The notes beneath the pieces are model-generated. The model had not been told where the DNA came from. It made no database searches and saw only the letters and a list, made by a program, of their open reading frames with translations. Positions 15,178 through 23,548 of a stretch of DNA of 64,000 nt are shown here, piece by piece. The stretch is from JdFR-22 sp964534325 (GTDB taxonomy: Archaea > Halobacteriota > Archaeoglobi > Archaeoglobales > Archaeoglobaceae): NCBI GenBank assembly GCA_964534325.1, contig CAZHOR010000009.1, positions 32,243 through 96,242 of the forward strand, written 5' to 3'. A program made the translations under genes and the position numbers. Positions within the stretch are counted from its first letter, which is position 1. The number at the start of each line of letters is the position of its first letter.

Positions 15178-17136
15178 ATGTCAGATATGCCTAAAAGATT
15201 TGAAGAGTTGCCCAGGAGAAGCGTAATAGATGCTCTTGACAGAATAACTCAGGATGATTCTCTCCCGGAAGAAGTGAGAAAAGCGTCCGAGGACCTTAAA
15301 GAAGAATTGCTTCACTGGGTAGAGAGTCACGGCACATATAAAGTATCATTTGAGCCTTTGGGTAAAAAAGGAAAGTTCTCATCTGATCAATCCCTGCTCA
15401 ACATGACCAGGAGATTGAAGATCAATTTGATGACCACCTGCGGAGGAAACGGGTTGTGCGGCAGGTGTAAGGTCCAGATAATTGAGGGTGAGGCTACTCC
15501 TCTAACCAAAAAAGAGCTGGAAGAGCTGACGGAGAAGGAAGTTCAGGAAGGTTACAGGCTGGCATGTCAGACCTACCCCTTAAGTGATTTGAATGTTAAT
15601 ATCCCCTCAAGTTCCTTAAGCGTCTCGGAAAGAACGCTTATAGATGGTTACGAAACATACACCAAACCAGATCCCATAGTAAAAGCCTATAGATTGAGTC
15701 TGGACCCAAATATTTCTCTTTCCGATGCTGAAGAATATGCGGACGTGGTTTTGAATACCCTCAGCAACTGTAACGAGATAGACATAGAGGTTTTAAGAGG
15801 ACTGCTGGATAAGTTGAGCTCCCTGGAGTGGGACATTGATGCTATTGTCAGGGAGAATGAACTGATAGCAATAAACCCCCCCTCAAGCAGGAAGCTGGGG
15901 TTCGCTGTTGACCTGGGGACCACCAAGATAGCGGGATACATAATGGATCTGGAAAGCGGGAGAACACTTGTCTCTAAAGGAATAACCAATCCCCAGATGA
16001 CCTATGGGGAAGATGTGATCACCAGATTATCCATAGCGAGCCAGGGAGAAGAACAAGCAGAAAAACTGCAGATGATAGTGGTGGAAGCGTTGAACGATCT
16101 GATCGAAGAGATGTGTGCTGAGATCGGTGCCAAACCGGACGAGATCCTGGATACGGTCATAGCCAGCAACACTGCCATGCATCACCTTTTCCTGGGTCTG
16201 CCCGTAACGAAACTCGGCCTATCACCATACATCCCCACCCTGAAAAGCGAGATAGACATCAAGGCCAGAGATATCGGTCTGGTCACGGCACCCGGAGCTT
16301 ATATTCACTTCCTGCCAAACATAGCCGGTTTTGTGGGAGGCGATCATGTGGCTATGATGCTGTCCACAGACCTGGAGAAGCATAAAGGTCCGGTTATCGC
16401 CATAGACATTGGAACCAACACGGAAATATGTTTATGCCATCAGGGAAGGATCACCAGCGTCTCATGTGCTTCTGGGCCTGCCTTTGAAGGAAGGAATATA
16501 AAGCACGGAATGAGGGGTTCTGAAGGAGCGATCGAAAAGGTCAGGATCATAGGAGATGATGTAAGATACCATACCATCAGAGAAAAGGAGCCTGTGGGTA
16601 TATGCGGCTCGGGAATTCTTGACGCGGTAGCACAGCTATATACCAATGGAATAATCGACTCCAGCGGAATTATGAAACCACATCAGAGGGTCAGGAAAAC
16701 TGAAGAGGGTGTGGAATTCGTCATAACCGAGCCGGATTCAGAGAACCCTATTACCATCACTCAGAAAGATGTGCATGAGATATTGCTTGCCAAAGGGGCG
16801 ATCTACACCGGGATACAGGTACTCCTAGATGAAAACAACTTGTCCGTATATGATCTGGAAAAAGTGATCGTCTCAGGTGGTTTTGGAACCTTTATAGATA
16901 TTTCAAGCGCCATTACTATTGGCATGCTCCCCCCATTGTCTCTTGACCATTTTGAGCAGGTGGGAAACGCTGCAGGAATAGGAGCAAAGATCGCTCTGAT
17001 CTCCAAAAAGAAAAGAGATGAGGCGGTGGATATGGCCAACAGGACGGATTATATTGAAATGGCAGAAGTGCCGAATTTTATGAAGATATTTGCCCATTCT
17101 ACCTTTTTGGGTTCTTTAACGGAGGTGAAACATTGA
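15178..17136 (+). CDS. RACo/RamA-like reductive activator of corrinoid proteins
   Basis: ATP-dependent iron-sulfur protein that reduces inactive Co(II) corrinoid to Co(I). The 652 residues comprise a roughly 60-residue N-terminal extension, a plant-type [2Fe-2S] domain (CGGNGLCGRCK plus a distal Cys in RLACQTYPL, about residues 80-145), a linker, and the C-terminal DUF4445 ASKHA ATPase region (VDLGTTKIAGYIMD, IAIDIGTNTEICLCH, CGSGILDAVAQLY, VSGGFGTF). The N-terminal [2Fe-2S] layout resembles acetogen RACo rather than methanogen RamA, whose clusters are C-terminal. ATGs at 15178 and 15187 are both possible starts. The stop overlaps the next start (TTGA). Confidence 0.87.
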   Translation: MSDMPKRFEELPRRSVIDALDRITQDDSLPEEVRKASEDLKEELLHWVESHGTYKVSFEPLGKKGKFSSDQSLLNMTRRLKINLMTTCGGNGLCGRCKVQIIEGEATPLTKKELEELTEKEVQEGYRLACQTYPLSDLNVNIPSSSLSVSERTLIDGYETYTKPDPIVKAYRLSLDPNISLSDAEEYADVVLNTLSNCNEIDIEVLRGLLDKLSSLEWDIDAIVRENELIAINPPSSRKLGFAVDLGTTKIAGYIMDLESGRTLVSKGITNPQMTYGEDVITRLSIASQGEEQAEKLQMIVVEALNDLIEEMCAEIGAKPDEILDTVIASNTAMHHLFLGLPVTKLGLSPYIPTLKSEIDIKARDIGLVTAPGAYIHFLPNIAGFVGGDHVAMMLSTDLEKHKGPVIAIDIGTNTEICLCHQGRITSVSCASGPAFEGRNIKHGMRGSEGAIEKVRIIGDDVRYHTIREKEPVGICGSGILDAVAQLYTNGIIDSSGIMKPHQRVRKTEEGVEFVITEPDSENPITITQKDVHEILLAKGAIYTGIQVLLDENNLSVYDLEKVIVSGGFGTFIDISSAITIGMLPPLSLDHFEQVGNAAGIGAKIALISKKKRDEAVDMANRTDYIEMAEVPNFMKIFAHSTFLGSLTEVKH

Positions 17137-17978
17137 AAACCATAGTCAATCGAAAAGAAGGGAAAGAGATAATAATTACGGATGACGGGCCTACTGTTCT
17201 CATCGGTGAGGGAATAAATCCTACCGGGAGAAAAAAAGTGGTCAACGCCCTCAAAGAGGGTGACTGGGATGTAATCAAAGAAGATGTTAGAAAACAGGTG
17301 GACGCCGGCGCAGATGTTCTGGATGTCAACGTCAGCATGGCAGATGCAGAGGAGGCGAGCCTGCTTCCTGAAGTGATAAAGGTAGTAATGGATACCGTGG
17401 ATATACCTTTATGTATCGATACCAGCAGTCAGGCTGCACTGGAGGAAGCACTGAAGGTCTACGAAGGAAGACCTATTGTCAATTCAGTTACGGGAGAGGA
17501 GAGCTCTTTGAGCACTGTCTTGCCCCTGGTTAAAAAGTATGATGCGGCCGTTATCGGTCTGGCCATGGACGAAGAAGGTATCCAGAACGATCCCCAGAAG
17601 AGGGCAGCAGTAGCCCGCAAGATAGTGGAGAGAGCCGAATCTGAAGGCATTCCTCCTGAAAATGTTATAATCGATTGTTTAACCCTCACCATCGGGACGG
17701 ACACCAGTAACGCTCTGATCACCCTGGAAGCGATCAAGAAGGTCAAACAGGACCTGGGAGTGAACATGACCCTGGGTATCAGCAACATATCATTTGGAAT
17801 GCCGGATAGAGAACTGTTGAACAGCTCTTTCTTATCCATGGCGATACAATCTGGTGTAACCTGTCCTATAGCCGATTCTGCAAGTGCTAAACCGATTATT
17901 TTAGCTACAGACCTGTTGCTGGGAAGAGACAGGATGGCAGAGCGATATATAGCTAATTACAGAAAAAGACAGAAGTGA
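17133..17978 (+). CDS. MtgA/AcsE-like methylcorrinoid:tetrahydropterin methyltransferase
   Basis: Pterin-binding TIM-barrel methyltransferase of 281 residues that would move the methyl from the corrinoid protein to tetrahydrofolate or tetrahydromethanopterin. Signature phrases match the MetH/AcsE/MtgA/MtrH superfamily: GEGINPTGRKKV, AGADVLDVNV, PLCIDTSSQAALEEAL, IVNSVTGEE, IDCLTLTIGTDT and LGISNISFGMP. Translation starts at TTG (17133) after GGAGGTG and overlaps the activator stop by four bases. It completes the operon and replaces the coenzyme-M methyltransferase (MtaA/MtbA, zinc enzymes) used by methylotrophic methanogens. Whether the acceptor is H4F or H4MPT cannot be read from sequence. 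Confidence 0.85.
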   Translation: MKTIVNRKEGKEIIITDDGPTVLIGEGINPTGRKKVVNALKEGDWDVIKEDVRKQVDAGADVLDVNVSMADAEEASLLPEVIKVVMDTVDIPLCIDTSSQAALEEALKVYEGRPIVNSVTGEESSLSTVLPLVKKYDAAVIGLAMDEEGIQNDPQKRAAVARKIVERAESEGIPPENVIIDCLTLTIGTDTSNALITLEAIKKVKQDLGVNMTLGISNISFGMPDRELLNSSFLSMAIQSGVTCPIADSASAKPIILATDLLLGRDRMAERYIANYRKRQK

Positions 17979-18416
17979 TAGAGTTTTGCTCTATCCCACC
18001 TAATTTGTAGTTCTATTTATTAGTTCTGTTCTCCCTTTTTTCTTACACCCATCCTCTTTTTCTTTCCCATATTTGTTTTTTATCCTCTCAGCTAAGCTGG
18101 AAGGCTCTTAAAGGATCTTAAGGCTGTTGATGGTACTGAGTATTGATTATGGGAATACCAAGGGGATACCGTCTATGTCTATCTTTAAAATTTGAATGTA
18201 ACTCGTTTACTCTATTTTATGGAATAATTTATCCTGCTTTCGGCGGGAGATCGCCAATTAAGGCCTGAAATATAATGTGTTAAATGTTGGCTGTAATAGA
18301 TTTGCAAAGCTTTTTATCCTTCCTATTCTCATCTTCGACAACTCTTAGCATTTAGAGAGTCAAGAAAGAACGGTAAACTGGTACTTATTTACTTAAAACT
18401 GGGTTGGGTGCGTTTA
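17979..18416. other. Gene-free spacer with T-rich operon end
   Basis: About 440 bases. The first 100 are rich in T tracts (ttttttctt, ttttctttccc, ttgttttttatcc), a likely terminator for the methyl-transfer operon. The remainder holds no open frame of note, no repeat copy and no recognised RNA. The last 60 bases contain A+T-rich runs that may be the promoter of the ClC gene. Confidence 0.5.
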
Positions 18417-20171
18417 ATGCCTGTCGAACGGTTGGAGATAACTGCTAAAAGCTTCGTTTATTTCAACCTCCTGGCCGTCTTTACGGGTATCGCTTGCGGA
18501 ATCATTGCTATTGGCTTCAGGTATTTGATATTTGGATTCAATGACATATTCTTCACTAAGAGCTCTCTTTTTCTGGGGGCATTCAGTCCGTATTATATAT
18601 TTTTGATCCCTGCTGTAGGCGGTTTGTTTGTGGGTCTTTTGACCTATTATCTGGCAAGAGAAGCTAAGGGACATGGCGTCCCCGAAGTTATGGCTTCCAT
18701 GGCCCTCTATGGAGGGAAAATAAGGCCCAGGGTTGTGGGCGTGAAAGCGCTGGCGTCATCCATTTGTATCGGTTCAGGAGGTTCTGCAGGACGTGAAGGA
18801 CCTATTGTTCAAATGGGAGCTGCTGCTGGCTCTACTATAGCCCAGAAACTGGGATTCAATCCCTATTACACCAAAGTGCTGGTCGCCTGTGGAGCCGCGG
18901 GAGGTATTGCAGGCACGTTCAACACCCCTATTGCCGGAGCACTGTTCGCTCTTGAGCTGATAATCAGGGAGCTTAAGGTAAGGTCTATCACTCCCATAGT
19001 CATATCCGCTGTATTCGCCACCATAGTCTCCAGGATCCTGTTATCTTTTCTGGGGGTGCAAACCGCCTTCATATTCGAGGTGCCAGCTTACTCTCTGGAG
19101 ACTCCTTGGGAAATAATATTCTACTCCGTTCTGGGCATAATGGCGGCTTTAACCGCTATTGGGTTTATAAAGTCTTTGTACGGTATTGAAGATATCTTCG
19201 ATAAGATAAAGATCCCCGATTATCTTAAGCCTGTCATCGGTGGTCTTTGTATAGGTTTGATGGGATTGATCATTCTATTGACCACGGGAGAACCATTTAT
19301 CTTTGGAGTGGGATATGAGGCCATCTCCAAGGTTCTTCATAACGAGCTGTTCTTTACTCTGATATTTGCCCTCATCTTCCTCAAGATCATAGCCACATCT
19401 ATCACTCTGGGCTCTGGAGGTTCAGGAGGTATATTCGCTCCCTCCCTGTTCATAGGGGCCATGCTGGGTGGAGCATTCGGAATGCTTGTGCACCAGGGAT
19501 TCCCCACCATAACGGCTTCACACGAGGCTTATGCCATTGTGGGTATGGCGGCGGTCTTTGCGGGCGGTAGCGGGGCAATCCTCACCTCAATAATCATGGT
19601 CTTCGAGATGACGGGGGACTACGCCATCATACTTCCGGTGATGTTTGCCTCCGTTATCAGCACCTCCGTAGCCAAATTCATCATGGACGAGACCATCTAT
19701 ACCCTCAAACTCAGCAGGAGAGGCATCGCCATAGAGCAGGAGATGAGCATAACTCTAATGAAGACCATTACAGTCAGAGAAATAATGAAAACCAAAGTGG
19801 ATACCGTCAACGAAGACCTATCCATAGATGACCTGGTAAAGAAGATCGTGAATTCAGGACACATGGGATACCCTGTGGTTGACAGTAAAGGAAAGTTGAA
19901 GGGAATAGTCACCCGATCAGATGTTGAAAAGGCTATGAAAACCGCAAAACCCAACTTGCTGGTCAAAGACATTATGAGGAGGGACCTGATGGTGGCTCAC
20001 CCCGGAGACACTCTGGAGGACGTCCTGATGAGAGTAGGATTCAAAGACGTCTCCCACTTCCCGGTGGTGGACCCGGAGGACAAGACCAGGCTGGTAGGGT
20101 TCTACACCAAAGGCGACATGTTCAGAGCCTACAAGCATAAGAGAGTAAAGGACTGGCATAAAGAGACGTGA
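18417..20171 (+). CDS. ClC-family chloride channel or H+/Cl- antiporter with CBS pair
   Basis: Membrane protein of 584 residues with about ten or more membrane segments. Selectivity-filter phrases are GSGGSAGREGPIVQMG, where E127 is the gating glutamate, and GSGGSGGIFAPSLFIGA; the motif GTFNTPIAGALFALE is also typical. Residues from about 455 onward form two CBS domains (REIMKTKVDTVNEDLSI… and VKDIMRRDLMVAHPGDTL…), which usually bind adenine nucleotides and regulate the channel. ATG at 18417 is preferred over GTG at 18408 because GGTG lies upstream of it. In a salt-adapted cell it may help chloride balance; channel versus exchanger cannot be settled here. Confidence 0.92.
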   Translation: MPVERLEITAKSFVYFNLLAVFTGIACGIIAIGFRYLIFGFNDIFFTKSSLFLGAFSPYYIFLIPAVGGLFVGLLTYYLAREAKGHGVPEVMASMALYGGKIRPRVVGVKALASSICIGSGGSAGREGPIVQMGAAAGSTIAQKLGFNPYYTKVLVACGAAGGIAGTFNTPIAGALFALELIIRELKVRSITPIVISAVFATIVSRILLSFLGVQTAFIFEVPAYSLETPWEIIFYSVLGIMAALTAIGFIKSLYGIEDIFDKIKIPDYLKPVIGGLCIGLMGLIILLTTGEPFIFGVGYEAISKVLHNELFFTLIFALIFLKIIATSITLGSGGSGGIFAPSLFIGAMLGGAFGMLVHQGFPTITASHEAYAIVGMAAVFAGGSGAILTSIIMVFEMTGDYAIILPVMFASVISTSVAKFIMDETIYTLKLSRRGIAIEQEMSITLMKTITVREIMKTKVDTVNEDLSIDDLVKKIVNSGHMGYPVVDSKGKLKGIVTRSDVEKAMKTAKPNLLVKDIMRRDLMVAHPGDTLEDVLMRVGFKDVSHFPVVDPEDKTRLVGFYTKGDMFRAYKHKRVKDWHKET

Positions 20172-20290
20172 ATCTTTCCATTAGTTTGGGTTCTTGGTTC
20201 AAAACATTTATCACCTTTTGGTGTGCACAGCTTGATTCAAAAGATATTACCATAAAAACCTTTAGTGGGGGTTTTGGAGGAGTAAGCTAA

Positions 20291-20902
20291 ATGACAGATC
20301 TGCTGGAAGATGTTTATGGGACATTATTCAATCCGGTTTCCACCTTTAAACGGATGATAGAGGAGAATACCTCAATTGTTTTTGCTGTCATAGTGGTTCT
20401 GGTTTCGAGCCTCTGCAGTGGTGCTGGCAGTGCCTTGACCCAGAGCGCTTTATCATCCCCTTTTGGAGCATATCCCGGCTTAGAAACTTATCAGCTTCAG
20501 AGCATGATATCCCCTACTGTATCGCTGATAATGGGGTTGGTGGGTGGAGTATTGGGATGGGTGATCATAGCCGGTGTCCTGCATTTAGTGGCCAAAGCAT
20601 TGGGGGGTAAAGGCACCTTCGAAGGCATGTTGCTTCTCATGGGTTTCGCCACATTGCCGAACATATTTCAGGCGCCTGTTGGGTTGATAGCCTTTTTATC
20701 CGGAGGATTGAGCGGATTGACCATATCCCTCGGTTTGGGAGCCCTGCTGGGTTTGTGGATACTGGCTCTGAACGTGATCGCCATCAGAGAAGCACAAGGA
20801 TTCACCACAGGAAAAGCCATCGTTACGCTGGTACTCCCCGTCGTAGTGCTGGTGGTGCTGGCACTCGTTCTGGTGGCAATCTTCTTAGTAGCGGTGATGT
20901 AA
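20291..20902 (+). CDS. Yip1-domain membrane protein
   Basis: Integral membrane protein of 203 residues with about five hydrophobic segments and a Yip1-like layout (short soluble N-terminus LYGTLFNPVSTFKRMIEEN, then VVLVSSLCSGAGSAL…). The N-terminal NPVSTFKRM phrase is typical of archaeal and bacterial Yip1-domain proteins, whose roles are unclear. A GGAGGAG ribosome site precedes the ATG. Its last codons form one arm of a 17-bp direct repeat that continues at 21025-21041. Confidence 0.7.
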   Translation: MTDLLEDVYGTLFNPVSTFKRMIEENTSIVFAVIVVLVSSLCSGAGSALTQSALSSPFGAYPGLETYQLQSMISPTVSLIMGLVGGVLGWVIIAGVLHLVAKALGGKGTFEGMLLLMGFATLPNIFQAPVGLIAFLSGGLSGLTISLGLGALLGLWILALNVIAIREAQGFTTGKAIVTLVLPVVVLVVLALVLVAIFLVAVM

Positions 20903-21041
20903 TGGTTTTAGCTGTTTGTCGGGTGGGCGGTAAAATAATGTGTAGAAAGAATGTGTATGAACAGTGCGGTAGGAGCAAGTGGTATCGTAAGATGCCACGC
21001 GGCTCCAGAACGCATTTCTGGGTGGCGGTGATGTAATGGTA
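20892..21041 (+). repeat. Direct repeat bracketing a ~115-bp insertion-like segment
   Basis: The string GCGGTGATGTAATGGT occurs at 20893-20908 (the end of the Yip1 gene) and again at 21026-21041 just before the sppA ribosome site. The DNA between them contains a hairpin (GTGGTATC gtaa GATGCCAC) and the near-palindrome cagaacgcatttctgg also found at 3621-3636. This looks like insertion of a small repeat element with duplication of its target, or a local tandem duplication that later diverged. Confidence 0.5.
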
Positions 21042-21054
21042 AGGAGGGTCAAAT

Positions 21055-21975
21055 TTGTTGAGAGATAAGAGGAAAGTTGTTGCCCTTGTCATACTGGGTA
21101 TCTGTGTGGTATCCGCGTTAGTAGGAATTGCCTTCATACCCAGCTCCCCGGTCGATGGCTTCAGCAGCGGTAAGATAGCTGTGGTCCGAATTGAGGGGTC
21201 GATAACCGGAAGCAGTGGCCTGGGGATACTTGGTGGGGGGACAACGGCTATAGATATTGCTAAACAGATCAAGCGGGCGGGAGAAGATCCCTCGGTGGAG
21301 GCTATTGTGTTGAGAATTAATAGTCCGGGTGGAAGTGCTGCGGCCTCTCAAGAGATCTACCAGGAGGTTTTGAGAGCCAGGGAGAAGGGAAAGGTAGTTG
21401 TTGCTTCCATGGGTGATTCTGCCACCTCAGGCGGTTATTATGTAGCTTGTGCGGCGGATAGGATAGTGGCAAATCCGGGGACCATAACCGGGAGCATCGG
21501 GGTCATATTTTCTCAGCTCCAGTATTCTGAGCTGATGGAGAAATACGGTATAGAAGCTAACATTATCAAGAGTGGAGAGTACAAGGATATTGGGTCGCCT
21601 TTCAGGAACATGACCGAGGAGGATAAACAGATACTTCAGGATATGGTGGATGACGTATACAACCAGTTCGTGAATGCTGTAGCTGAAGGAAGGGATATGA
21701 ACCGGAGTGAGGTGCTGGAGCTGGCTGATGGAAGAATATTCACCGGCAGACAGGCACAGGAAAAAGGGCTGGTGGATGAGCTGGGGAATTATCAGGACTC
21801 CATTCAGATGGCAGCGGATATGGCTGGAGTGGATAAACCGCAGATAGTGGAGTACGGAAGAAGAACACCATTCGAATCATTCCTGGGCCTATTTGGTAGA
21901 GAAATAGGTCATGGAATGGCTCAGACGTTCTTGAAGGCGGGACAGCAGGAAATAAATTTCGGTCAACTCATCTAA
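21055..21975 (+). CDS. sppA: SppA signal peptide peptidase, short archaeal form
   Basis: Membrane-anchored serine protease of 306 residues that degrades cleaved signal peptides and other membrane-bound peptides outside or at the membrane. One N-terminal membrane anchor (about 8-27). The nucleophile serine lies in MGDSATSGGYYVACAADRI (near residues 120-138) and the general-base lysine in IKSGEYKDIGSPFR. Phrases VRIEGSI and INSPGGS are also typical. It starts at TTG (21055 or 21058) after AAGGAGGG. Given the many exported proteins in this window a housekeeping role in secretion is expected. Confidence 0.92.
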   Translation: MLRDKRKVVALVILGICVVSALVGIAFIPSSPVDGFSSGKIAVVRIEGSITGSSGLGILGGGTTAIDIAKQIKRAGEDPSVEAIVLRINSPGGSAAASQEIYQEVLRAREKGKVVVASMGDSATSGGYYVACAADRIVANPGTITGSIGVIFSQLQYSELMEKYGIEANIIKSGEYKDIGSPFRNMTEEDKQILQDMVDDVYNQFVNAVAEGRDMNRSEVLELADGRIFTGRQAQEKGLVDELGNYQDSIQMAADMAGVDKPQIVEYGRRTPFESFLGLFGREIGHGMAQTFLKAGQQEINFGQLI

Positions 21976-22095
21976 ATCAACTCATCTAAATCAGTGAAAA
22001 CTCGATTTCAAGAAAATATTTATTATTTTATATTAAATTTGGAGCGATCGGAGGTCTTGATGAATTGTGCAGCAAAGGAATGCTCTCCAAAAAGG

Positions 22096-22103
22096 TTTAT
22101 ATA
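22096..22103 (+). promoter_or_regulatory. TATA box of ftsZ
   Basis: AAAGG followed by TTTATATA is a strong archaeal BRE/TATA pair. Transcription would start near 22125, leaving a leader of roughly 40 bases with GAGAGGGG as ribosome site. A second TATA-like run (TTTTTATAAC) lies at 22116-22125. Confidence 0.55.
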
Positions 22104-22164
22104 GTTCGTTAAGACTTTTTATAACAAAAATAAAAGCTTAAGACTGATAGAGAGGGGTTTATTT

Positions 22165-23232
22165 ATGTATCATCAAAGGCAAGGCGGGAATATGGACGAT
22201 CAGGGCAGCTCCCATGAAGAAGAAATTGTTCAAATGCTTCAGGAGCTCAAAACGGATATTAAAGTTTTAGGTGTTGGAGGAGCCGGTTGTAATACCGTGA
22301 ACAGGATGTATGAGGACGGTATTGAAGGTGCAGAGCTTATAGCCATAAATACTGATGCGCAGCATCTATATCATACTCAAGCTCATAGGAGATCCCTTAT
22401 CGGCAAGAAGAAGACCAGAGGACTGGGAGCAGGCAGCCTGCCACAGGTTGGGGAATCATCTGCTCACGAGAGTGAGGAAGAGGTAAGGAGACTGGTTGAT
22501 GGTGCCGACCTGGCGTTTATAACCTGCGGACTGGGGGGAGGTACCGGTACCGGTGCTGCACCCGTTATCGCTGAGGCTGCGAAGGAAGCGGAATGTTTGA
22601 CCATATCTGTGGTATCTACACCTTTTTCAGCAGAGGGAGCTGTGAGGATGTCCAATGCTGAGGCAGGGCTGGAGAGGTTGCGAGAAGCTTCGGATACAGT
22701 GATCGTTATCCCCAACGACAGGCTCCTCAGAGTGGTACCCAATTATCCCATGCACACAGCATTCAAGATATCGGACGAGATCCTCACCAGAGCTGTAAAA
22801 GGTATTGCAGAGCTGATAACCAAGCCGGCTCTGATAAATCTTGATTTCGCCGACGTCCGCACCGTGATGGAGAAGGGCGGTGTAGCCATGATCGGAGTAG
22901 GTGAGGCTGATGGAGAGGACAGAGCCAGAGAATCAGTGACCAGCGCCCTAAAAAGCCCGCTGCTGGAAGTCGACATGTCAGGAGCTCAAGAAGCCCTGGT
23001 CAACGTCACCGGCGGTCCGGACATGACCATCGAAGAGGCAGAGGCCATAGTGCAGGAAGTTTACTCCAGAGCCGACCCCGATGCGAGGATCATCTGGGGA
23101 GCTATGGTGGACCCCGAGATAGGGAGCTCCATGAGGACCATGCTGATAGTCACAGGAGTGAAATCACCTCAGATACTGGGCAAAAGCAGCGAAGAAGTGA
23201 GCAAACGACACGGAATAGACTTCATAGGCTAA
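22165..23232 (+). CDS. ftsZ: FtsZ cell-division tubulin homologue
   Basis: Cytoplasmic GTPase that polymerises into the division ring. The 355-residue chain has KVLGVGGAGCNTVNRM, the tubulin signature GLGGGTGTGAAP (near 123-134), the T7-loop region LINLDFADVRTVMEKGG, and the archaeal C-terminal end without an obvious conserved tail peptide. Either ATG 22165 (GAGAGGGG site) or ATG 22192 (GGCGGG site) could start it. No sepF or cdpB gene is adjacent, but 2.4 kb downstream lies an actin-like protein fused to a PRC-barrel domain, a domain used by the archaeal division proteins CdpB1/B2. Confidence 0.96.
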   Translation: MYHQRQGGNMDDQGSSHEEEIVQMLQELKTDIKVLGVGGAGCNTVNRMYEDGIEGAELIAINTDAQHLYHTQAHRRSLIGKKKTRGLGAGSLPQVGESSAHESEEEVRRLVDGADLAFITCGLGGGTGTGAAPVIAEAAKEAECLTISVVSTPFSAEGAVRMSNAEAGLERLREASDTVIVIPNDRLLRVVPNYPMHTAFKISDEILTRAVKGIAELITKPALINLDFADVRTVMEKGGVAMIGVGEADGEDRARESVTSALKSPLLEVDMSGAQEALVNVTGGPDMTIEEAEAIVQEVYSRADPDARIIWGAMVDPEIGSSMRTMLIVTGVKSPQILGKSSEEVSKRHGIDFIG

Positions 23233-23548
23233 AATATCGACCAGTACCAATCCAATTGAGAGCTACGAGGTAATTATTTTTAATTCCATCATTATCTTTT
23301 ATCTTTATTTTTATCCATTCTATTTTATAGTGGACTTTTGATTTTAAGTCTAATGATCTGGGTGGTTCTTACTTATCCCCCAGATAATAATCGTTTTTGG
23401 ACACCATAACTGTTTTTATGCTCTTTAAAATGTTGTTGGGCCCGTATATACTTTTTGATTTACCATCCAAAAAAAGGAGTTTTTATTCCCGTAGTGCAAA
23501 AAATAACAGGATTTGAATCATTTTTGGAAATCGGAGAGGTGAACTAAA
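23233..23548. other. Gene-free T-rich spacer after ftsZ
   Basis: About 315 bases rich in T tracts from 23274 to 23330 (ttatttttaattcc, tttatctttatttttatcc), a likely terminator of ftsZ. The rest shows no repeat or structured element that could be recognised. A GAGAGGTGAA ribosome site for the following frame ends it. Confidence 0.5.

Noticed and set aside
20755..21036. 93-codon frame across the Yip1-sppA gap
   Set aside because: Runs out of frame through Yip1 and then through the insertion-like segment; Arg/Ser-rich shadow composition.
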